Shown here piece after piece: positions 1 to 5,016 of a stretch of 5,016 nt of DNA. Numbering within the stretch: position 1 is the first letter of the stretch; each line of letters begins with the position of its first letter. Location: contig JAJNQF010000057.1 in NCBI GenBank assembly GCA_021154945.1, forward strand, positions 1-5,016, in the 5' to 3' direction. Origin of the DNA: Sphingomonas sp. (GTDB lineage: Bacteria > Pseudomonadota > Alphaproteobacteria > Sphingomonadales > Sphingomonadaceae). A program made the position numbers and the translations under genes. Under the pieces are notes generated by a model. That model saw nothing but the letters and a program-made list of their open reading frames with translations. It did not search any database and was not told where the DNA came from.

Positions 1-923
1 TCCTGGTCGTCGCGCCGTCCGCGGTGCCGGACCAGAAGGCGGTATTTGCAACGGTCGAGAGCCGGCGTGTCGTCCCGGGCCGCAGCCGGATCGGCGGCAC
101 CGTTGCCGCCATCGCGGTCAAGGAGGGCGACCATGTCGAACTCGGCCAGGTCATCGCCACCGTCGGTGACGACAAGCTCGCGCTGCAGATGAAGTCGCTC
201 GACGCGCAGATCGCCGGCCTCGAAGCCCAGGTCGCTCAGGCGCAGATCGATCTGACGCGGGCCGAAGACCTGTTCCAGAAGGGAATCGCGCCGAAGACAC
301 GGCTCGATGAGGCGCGCACCGCCTCCAACGTCGCCACCAACGCGATGCGGGCGCGCACCGCGGAGCGCGCGGTGATCCAGCAGCAGCTCACCGAAGGCAA
401 CGTATTGGCGCCGGCCGCCGGCCGCGTGCTGAAGGTTCCGCTGACCGCCGGCACGGTCGTGTTGCCGGGCGATGTCGTCGCCCAGATCGCGGAGCAGAAT
501 TTCGTCATGCGGCTTCGGGTGCCGGAGCGGCATGCCCGGTTGATGAAGGCCGGCGATCCGGTCCGCATCGACGGTGACGACCCGGGATCGGCCGCGCCAC
601 GCTTCGGCAAGATCAGCCTGGTTTACCCGCAGATCGAGGACGGCCGCGTCGTTGCCGACGCCACCGTGGAAGGGCTTGGCGACTACTTCGTCAATGAGCG
701 CATCAGGGTGTGGATTGCGGCCGGCAGCCGGGCGGCGTTCGTCATCCCGGCGCGTTTCATCACGACCCGGTTCGGGATCGACTATGTCAGGATCCGCAAC
801 GGCGCCAACGTCGAGACCGACGTTCCGGTGCAGCGCGGCCGGCCCGCGCCGATCCAGCAAATGCCCGACGGCGTCGAGATCCTGTCCGGATTGCGCGCTT
901 CCGACCGGCTGGTGCGGCCGTGA
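1..923 (+). CDS. RND efflux pump periplasmic adaptor (membrane fusion protein, HlyD/AcrA type), 5' end cut by window
   Basis: This protein should bridge an inner-membrane RND permease to an outer-membrane channel in the periplasm. The frame is open from base 3, and the first visible residues (LVVAPSA) resemble the end of a signal peptide or lipoprotein leader, so the true start lies to the left. The GTG at 24 lies inside the open frame and is a poor start candidate. Parts in order: first lipoyl half (about 81-168, with GGTVAAIAVKEGDHV), an alpha-helical hairpin rich in Ala/Gln/Leu (about 174-392), second lipoyl half (about 396-490, with APAAGRVLKVPLTAGTVV), then beta-barrel and membrane-proximal regions to the TGA at 921. 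The hairpin is short, as in many RND adaptors. Its tip segment RAEDLFQKGIAP (258-293) resembles the AcrA R-x3-L-x6-S channel-contact motif, but with Pro at the Ser position. The stop overlaps the permease start, which implies co-translation. The family is clear; the substrate is unknown. Confidence 0.9.
   Translation, partial: LVVAPSAVPDQKAVFATVESRRVVPGRSRIGGTVAAIAVKEGDHVELGQVIATVGDDKLALQMKSLDAQIAGLEAQVAQAQIDLTRAEDLFQKGIAPKTRLDEARTASNVATNAMRARTAERAVIQQQLTEGNVLAPAAGRVLKVPLTAGTVVLPGDVVAQIAEQNFVMRLRVPERHARLMKAGDPVRIDGDDPGSAAPRFGKISLVYPQIEDGRVVADATVEGLGDYFVNERIRVWIAAGSRAAFVIPARFITTRFGIDYVRIRNGANVETDVPVQRGRPAPIQQMPDGVEILSGLRASDRLVRP
920..923 (+). other. GTGA stop/start overlap coupling adaptor and permease translation
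   Basis: The permease GTG start (920-922) overlaps the adaptor TGA stop (921-923). No convincing Shine-Dalgarno sequence lies just upstream; the preceding bases are GC-rich adaptor codons. Expression of the permease therefore probably depends on ribosomes finishing the adaptor, which is a common way to balance pump subunits. The overlap is seen directly; coupling is inferred. Confidence 0.7.
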
Positions 924-3900
924 ACCTCGGTTTCTCCGGTTGGCTGACCAAGGCGACGATCCGCTCGCCGCTGACGCCGCTGTTCCTGCTGGCAGCGCTT
1001 GCGGCGGGGCTGGTCGCGCTGGTGACCATTCCGCGCGAAGAGGAGCCGCAGATCAGTGTGCCGATGGTCGACATCACGGTGCGCGCCGATGGCCTGAAGG
1101 GGCCGGATGCGGTCGAGCTGGTGACCAAGCCGCTGGAGACGATCGTCAAGGCGATCGACGGCGTCGAGCATACCTACAGCCAGACCCAGGACGACCGCGT
1201 CATGGTGACGGCGCGCTTTCTCGTCGGCACCAAGGCCGACGAGGCGATTCTGCGCGTCCATGAAAAGATTCGCGCCAACATCGATCGAATTCCGGTCGGC
1301 ATCCCGGAGCCGCTGATCGTCGGCCGCGGCATCAACGATGTCGCTATCATGGTGGTGACGCTGTCGCCGAAGCCGGCCGCCGCCCAGCGCTACACGGACA
1401 AGGATCTGTACGAACTCGCGGTGAAACTGCGCTCCGAGCTCAACAAGGTCGACAATGTCGGATTGACCTACATCGCAGGCGGCGACGCGCAGCAGATCCG
1501 GGTCGAGCCCGATCCCGAAAAGCTTTCGCTCTATGGCGTCACGCTGCAGCAGTTGCTCGCCAAGGTCCGCGACGCCAATCGCTCGTTCCAGGCCGGCCGG
1601 GTCCGCGACGCGGGGCAGACGCGGACGGTCGCTGCGGGGCAGACGCTGTCCGGCGTGCCCGACATCGGGCTGCTGCTGGTGACCACCCGCGACAATCGCC
1701 CGGTCTACGTCCGCGACGTCGCCAACGTCGTCCTGGGGCCGTCGCCGGTCGAACACCGGGTCTGGAACATCTCGGAGCACGACAAGGGCTCATGGAGGAC
1801 GGCGCCCGCCATCAGCGTCGCGATTGCCAAACGCGCCGGCGCCAACGCGGTCGTCGTGTCGGATGAATTGCGCGCCCGGGTCGCGGCGCTCGAAGGCCAG
1901 TTGATCCCGGCGGATGTCACGGCGATCGTGACGCGCGACTATGGCGAGACCGCCAACGAGAAGGCCAACGAGCTGTTGTTCCATCTCGGCCTCGCCACCG
2001 TCTCCATCGTGGTCCTGATCGCGTTCGCGATCGGCTGGCGCGAGGCCGTGGTGACGCTCGTGGTGATTCCCACCACGATCCTGCTGACGCTGTTTGCGGC
2101 CAACATCATGGGCTACACCATCAACCGGGTCAGCCTGTTCGCGTTGATTTTCTCGATCGGCATTCTGGTCGACGATGCGATCGTGGTGGTGGAGAACATC
2201 GCGCGGCACTGGGCGATGCGGGATGGCCGGCCGCGGCTGCAGGCGGCGATCGAGGCCGTGGCCGAGGTCGGCAATCCGACGATTTTGGCGACGTTGACCG
2301 TGGTCGCGGCGCTGCTGCCGATGCTGTTCGTATCCGGCCTGATGGGGCCATACATGGCGCCGATCCCGGCGAACGCGTCCGCGGCCATGCTGTTCTCGTT
2401 TTTCGTCGCGATGGTGATCGCGCCATGGCTGATGCTGAAGCTGCATCGCGAGGGCAATGGGCTGCAGCACGAGGCGGCGCATGGCGAAGGCTGGCTCGGC
2501 CGCGTCTATCGCAAGGTCGCCGCGCCGGTCATCCGCACCCGCCGCTCGTCCTGGACGTTCCTGATTTCCGTCGGCGTCGCGACGTTGCTGGTGATGGGAC
2601 TGTTCTATACCCGCAGCGTGACCGTGAAGCTGCTGCCGTTCGACAACAAGTCGGAGATCGCGGTCGTCGCCGACTTGCCGGAAGGCGCCAGCCTCGAGGA
2701 CACCGAGCGGGTGCTGCTGGCGGCCAGCGAGATCGCCCGGCAATTGCCGGAGGTGACCTCGGTACAGGTCTACGCCGGCACCGCCGCGCCGTTCAATTTC
2801 AACGGCCTGGTGCGGCATTATTATTTACGCGCATCGCCGGAACTTGGCGAACTGCAGGTCAACCTCACCGCCCGCGGCGACCGCTCCCGCGCCAGCCATG
2901 TCATCGCGCTTGAACTGCGCGAGAAGCTGAAAGCCCTGGCGACGCCGGAGGGCACTTCCATCAAGGTGGTGGAGGTGCCGCCGGGGCCGCCGGTCATGGC
3001 CACGCTGCTTGCCGAAATCTACGGCCCGGATTCGGCCACCCGCCGCGCCGTCATGAATGAAACGAAGAAGATATTCGCGTCCGTTCCGTTCATCGTCGAT
3101 GTCGACGATTCGGTCGGACAGCCGCGACCGCGGCTGCGGCTCTCGATCGACCAGGATCGCCTGGAATTCTTCGGGGTCGAGCAGAAGGACGTCTACGACA
3201 CGATAGAGATGCTGTTCGGCGGATTGACCGTCGGCTATTCGCACCGGGGCGAGGAGCGTAATCCGATTGCCATCACGGTCCGGCTGCCGAAGAGCGACCT
3301 TTCCTGGACCCAGGCGCTGGCATCGACGCCGGTTCCGGCCAACGCCCTGCCGGGCGCCAAGACCGTGGTCGAACTCGGCGAAGTGGTGCGGGCGTCGACC
3401 GAAGCCGGCTCCCCCGTGATCTTTCGCCGTGACGGCCGCTTTGCCGACATGGTGATGGCCGAGCTTGCCGGCAGCTATGAGGCGCCGATCTACGGCATGC
3501 TGGAGGTCGCCCGCCGCATCGACGCGCACCCGTGGGGCAACCTGCCGAAGCCGGTCGTCAGCCTCCATGGCCAGCCCACGGACGAGACGAAGCCGACGTT
3601 GTTATGGGACGGCGAGTGGGAGATCACCTATGTCACCTTCCGTGACATGGGCGCGGCATTCGCGATCGCGATCGTCGGCATCTACATTCTGGTCGTCGCG
3701 CAGTTCGGCAGTTTCAAGCTGCCGCTGGTCATCCTGACGCCGATCCCGCTGACCCTGATCGGCATCCTGATCGGGCACTGGTTGTTCGCGGCGCCGTTTA
3801 CCGCGACCTCCATGATCGGCTTCATCGCGCTCGCGGGTATCATCGTGCGCAATTCGATCCTGCTGGTGGACTTCATCCGACACGGCGCCGGCGGCGACAG

Positions 3901-4135
3901 CCTGCGCGAACGGCTGCTGGAAGCCGGCGCGGTCCGCTTCAAGCCCATCATTCTGACGGCGCTTGCCGCGATGATCGGCGCTGCCACGATTTTGCCCGAT
4001 CCGATCTTTCAGGGTCTCGCGATCTCCCTGCTGTTCGGGCTCGCCTCGTCGACCCTTCTTACCGTGCTGGTGATCCCCGCGATCTACATCGCGCTTCGCG
4101 ACGACCAGGTGCCGCTTCAGCCAACCAATGGATAG
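920..4135 (+). CDS. Efflux RND transporter permease subunit (AcrB/MMPL superfamily, HAE-like)
   Basis: This is the proton-driven inner-membrane pump of a tripartite efflux system, complete at 1071 residues, within the usual range. GTG at 920 is chosen because the N-terminus then reads VNLGFSGWLTK, directly before TM1 (about 18-37), and it gives a GTGA overlap with the adaptor stop. The same frame is open further upstream, but only as a shadow of the adaptor gene. Layout: TM1, first periplasmic porter/docking region (about 38-350), TM2-TM6 (about 355-508), TM7 (about 546-566), second periplasmic region (about 567-908), TM8-TM12 (about 911-1057). The TM4 motif GILVDDAIVVVEN carries D418 and D419, matching AcrB D407/D408, which favours a drug/organic-type pump over the CzcA metal type. 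TM10 has GIIVRNSILLVDF, with R977 at the AcrB K940 position; R1006 and T1013 match AcrB R971 and T978. A segment before TM8 (WDGEWEITYVTFRDMG) appears typical of one RND subgroup, from memory. Two rare TTA leucine codons occur (2825, 3602). No frameshift is seen. Substrate is not predictable. Confidence 0.95.
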   Translation: MNLGFSGWLTKATIRSPLTPLFLLAALAAGLVALVTIPREEEPQISVPMVDITVRADGLKGPDAVELVTKPLETIVKAIDGVEHTYSQTQDDRVMVTARFLVGTKADEAILRVHEKIRANIDRIPVGIPEPLIVGRGINDVAIMVVTLSPKPAAAQRYTDKDLYELAVKLRSELNKVDNVGLTYIAGGDAQQIRVEPDPEKLSLYGVTLQQLLAKVRDANRSFQAGRVRDAGQTRTVAAGQTLSGVPDIGLLLVTTRDNRPVYVRDVANVVLGPSPVEHRVWNISEHDKGSWRTAPAISVAIAKRAGANAVVVSDELRARVAALEGQLIPADVTAIVTRDYGETANEKANELLFHLGLATVSIVVLIAFAIGWREAVVTLVVIPTTILLTLFAANIMGYTINRVSLFALIFSIGILVDDAIVVVENIARHWAMRDGRPRLQAAIEAVAEVGNPTILATLTVVAALLPMLFVSGLMGPYMAPIPANASAAMLFSFFVAMVIAPWLMLKLHREGNGLQHEAAHGEGWLGRVYRKVAAPVIRTRRSSWTFLISVGVATLLVMGLFYTRSVTVKLLPFDNKSEIAVVADLPEGASLEDTERVLLAASEIARQLPEVTSVQVYAGTAAPFNFNGLVRHYYLRASPELGELQVNLTARGDRSRASHVIALELREKLKALATPEGTSIKVVEVPPGPPVMATLLAEIYGPDSATRRAVMNETKKIFASVPFIVDVDDSVGQPRPRLRLSIDQDRLEFFGVEQKDVYDTIEMLFGGLTVGYSHRGEERNPIAITVRLPKSDLSWTQALASTPVPANALPGAKTVVELGEVVRASTEAGSPVIFRRDGRFADMVMAELAGSYEAPIYGMLEVARRIDAHPWGNLPKPVVSLHGQPTDETKPTLLWDGEWEITYVTFRDMGAAFAIAIVGIYILVVAQFGSFKLPLVILTPIPLTLIGILIGHWLFAAPFTATSMIGFIALAGIIVRNSILLVDFIRHGAGGDSLRERLLEAGAVRFKPIILTALAAMIGAATILPDPIFQGLAISLLFGLASSTLLTVLVIPAIYIALRDDQVPLQPTNG

Positions 4136-4137
4136 GG
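4134..4137 (+). promoter_or_regulatory. Weak ribosome binding site (AGGG) for the metallo-hydrolase gene
   Basis: AGGG begins within the permease TAG stop and ends seven bases before the ATG at 4145. It is a partial match to AGGAGG at a suitable distance and supports that ATG as the start. The nine-base gap leaves no room for a separate promoter or terminator, so the gene is most likely transcribed with the pump genes. Confidence 0.45.
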
Positions 4138-4144
4138 ATACGCC

Positions 4145-5016
4145 ATGACAACTTCCCGCCCAGCCCCGCAGATCCGGGCGTTCTTCGATCAGCCCACCAA
4201 CACCATCAGCTATCTGGTCGCCGATCCGGTGACTCGCCGCGCGGCGGTGATCGATCCGGTGCTGGATTTCGATCAGCGCGACGGCACCGTCGACATCCGT
4301 TCGGTCGAAGCCATTCTGGCCGCGGCCAGCGAAGAGAAGCTGACCATCGAGTGGGTGCTGGAAACCCATGCGCACGCCGATCATCTGTCGGGGGCGCCCT
4401 ACATCAAGTCGAAAACCGGCGCGCGGATCGGCATCGGCGAGCACATCAAGGATGTGCAGCGGATCTTCCGGCCCGTATTCAACGCGCAGGACCTGCGGAC
4501 CGACGGCAGCGACTTCGATCGCCTGTTCGCCGACGGCGAGACGTTTGGCATCGGCGAACTCGTCGTCGAGGTCCTGCACACGCCGGGCCACACGCCGGCG
4601 GACCTGGCCTACAAGATCGGCGATGCCGTGTTCGTCGGCGACACGCTGTTCATGCCCGACTATGGCACCGCGCGCGCCGATTTCCCGGGCGGCGACGCGC
4701 ATCGGCTCTATCGGTCGATCCAGCGTCTGTTGCGGCTGCCCGACGAAACGCGGCTGTTCATGTGCCACGACTACAAGGCGCCCGGCCGCGACGACTATGC
4801 CTGGGAAACCACGGTGCGCGAGCAGCGCGACAACAACGTCCACCTTCGCGGCGGCGTCACCGAGGATGCGTTCGTGGCCATGCGGCAGGCGCGCGACGCC
4901 ACGTTGCCCGCGCCGACGCTGCTGCTTCCTTCCATTCAGGTCAATATCCGTGCCGGCCGGTTTCCCAAAGCGGAGAGCAACGGCGTGCATTACCTGGTGC
5001 TGCCGGTCCGCGCCCG
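4145..5016 (+). CDS. MBL-fold metallo-hydrolase, persulfide dioxygenase-like (ETHE1/Blh type), 3' end cut by window
   Basis: This is probably a cytoplasmic non-heme iron enzyme that oxidises glutathione persulfide or a similar persulfide to sulfite during sulfide detoxification. The 290 visible residues show no signal peptide. The metal motif THAHADH gives H75, H77, D79 and H80. HTPGHTP supplies H149, FVGDTLF supplies D166, and CHDY supplies H208. H75, H149 and D166 fall where human ETHE1 has its three iron ligands (H79, H135, D154). R177 in ARADFPGG aligns with the conserved Arg of the ETHE1 GRTDF motif, but Thr is replaced by Ala. The CHDY motif with a following WETTVREQR segment, and the ending LPSIQVNIRAGRFP, match this family better than glyoxalase II or true beta-lactamases. 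No rhodanese or DUF442 domain is fused within the visible part. The family length suggests only a few residues are missing at the right edge. It follows the permease by nine bases, so it is likely in the same operon. Fold is certain; exact substrate is inferred. Confidence 0.88.
   Translation, partial: MTTSRPAPQIRAFFDQPTNTISYLVADPVTRRAAVIDPVLDFDQRDGTVDIRSVEAILAAASEEKLTIEWVLETHAHADHLSGAPYIKSKTGARIGIGEHIKDVQRIFRPVFNAQDLRTDGSDFDRLFADGETFGIGELVVEVLHTPGHTPADLAYKIGDAVFVGDTLFMPDYGTARADFPGGDAHRLYRSIQRLLRLPDETRLFMCHDYKAPGRDDYAWETTVREQRDNNVHLRGGVTEDAFVAMRQARDATLPAPTLLLPSIQVNIRAGRFPKAESNGVHYLVLPVRA

Noticed and set aside
24..26. GTG as the start of the adaptor gene
   Set aside because: The frame is open upstream to the window edge with leader-like residues, there is no Shine-Dalgarno sequence, and a start here would remove the export signal a periplasmic adaptor needs.
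710..919. Upstream extension of the permease frame by 70 codons
   Set aside because: This stretch overlaps the adaptor's conserved C-terminal region in another frame and reads as Arg/Pro/Ala-rich shadow sequence. RND permeases begin just before TM1, which fits the GTG at 920.
1790..2818. Open frame on the - strand opposite the permease TM2-TM7 region (342 codons)
   Set aside because: Antisense to conserved transmembrane segments. The translation is a low-complexity Arg/His/Asp/Gln mixture that mirrors hydrophobic codons on the + strand.
2816..2830. Short AT-rich patch within the permease as a possible promoter or insertion scar
   Set aside because: It encodes HYYLR in an uninterrupted frame within a plausible conserved stretch. 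Only the TTA codon is unusual, and there is no paired -35/-10 pattern or repeat.
920..4135. Heavy-metal (CzcA/CusA-type) RND pump
   Set aside because: The TM4 motif is LVDDAIVVVEN as in HAE-type pumps, not the DFG-containing metal-type motif, and no metal-binding Met/His clusters stand out in the periplasmic regions.
3602..4990. Long open frame on the - strand opposite the permease end and the metallo-hydrolase (462 codons)
   Set aside because: It lies fully antisense to two genes with clear family motifs. Its translation is rich in Arg, Asp, His and Gln with no recognisable domain, as expected from the reverse strand of high-GC coding DNA.
4145..5016. Beta-lactamase or glyoxalase II
   Set aside because: There is no secretion signal as expected for a class B beta-lactamase. 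The GDTLF, ADFPGG and CHDY motifs and the C-terminal ending fit the persulfide dioxygenase-like group better than glyoxalase II.

Overview
The window is a compact, high-GC stretch with three genes in a row on the + strand. It has almost no intergenic space, and both outer genes are cut by the window edges. Strong G/C bias at third codon positions, and the protein types present, suggest an alphaproteobacterium, plausibly the Bradyrhizobium/Rhodopseudomonas/Afipia group. That placement is an inference from general style, not from a marker gene.

Layout: positions 1-923 hold the 3' part of an RND-pump periplasmic adaptor (membrane fusion protein, HlyD/AcrA type). Positions 920-4135 hold a complete inner-membrane RND permease of 1071 residues, whose GTG start overlaps the adaptor stop by four bases (GTGA). 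After nine bases, positions 4145-5016 hold a metallo-beta-lactamase-fold protein of the persulfide dioxygenase-like (ETHE1/Blh) type. It is nearly complete but runs off the right edge. No RNA gene, mobile element, CRISPR array, internal promoter or terminator could be supported, and no non-coding stretch exceeds nine bases.

The adaptor and permease together would form two of the three parts of a proton-driven tripartite efflux pump. The outer-membrane channel is not in the window. The tight attachment of a persulfide dioxygenase-like gene suggests that the operon may respond to sulfide, persulfide or related thiol stress rather than to classical drugs. This is a hypothesis from gene order; the pump's substrate cannot be read from the sequence. 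Nothing here demonstrates a wholly new system. The most interesting points are this pairing of pump and sulfur enzyme, an arginine in place of the usual proton-relay lysine in the permease, and a proline in place of the usual serine at the adaptor's hairpin tip.
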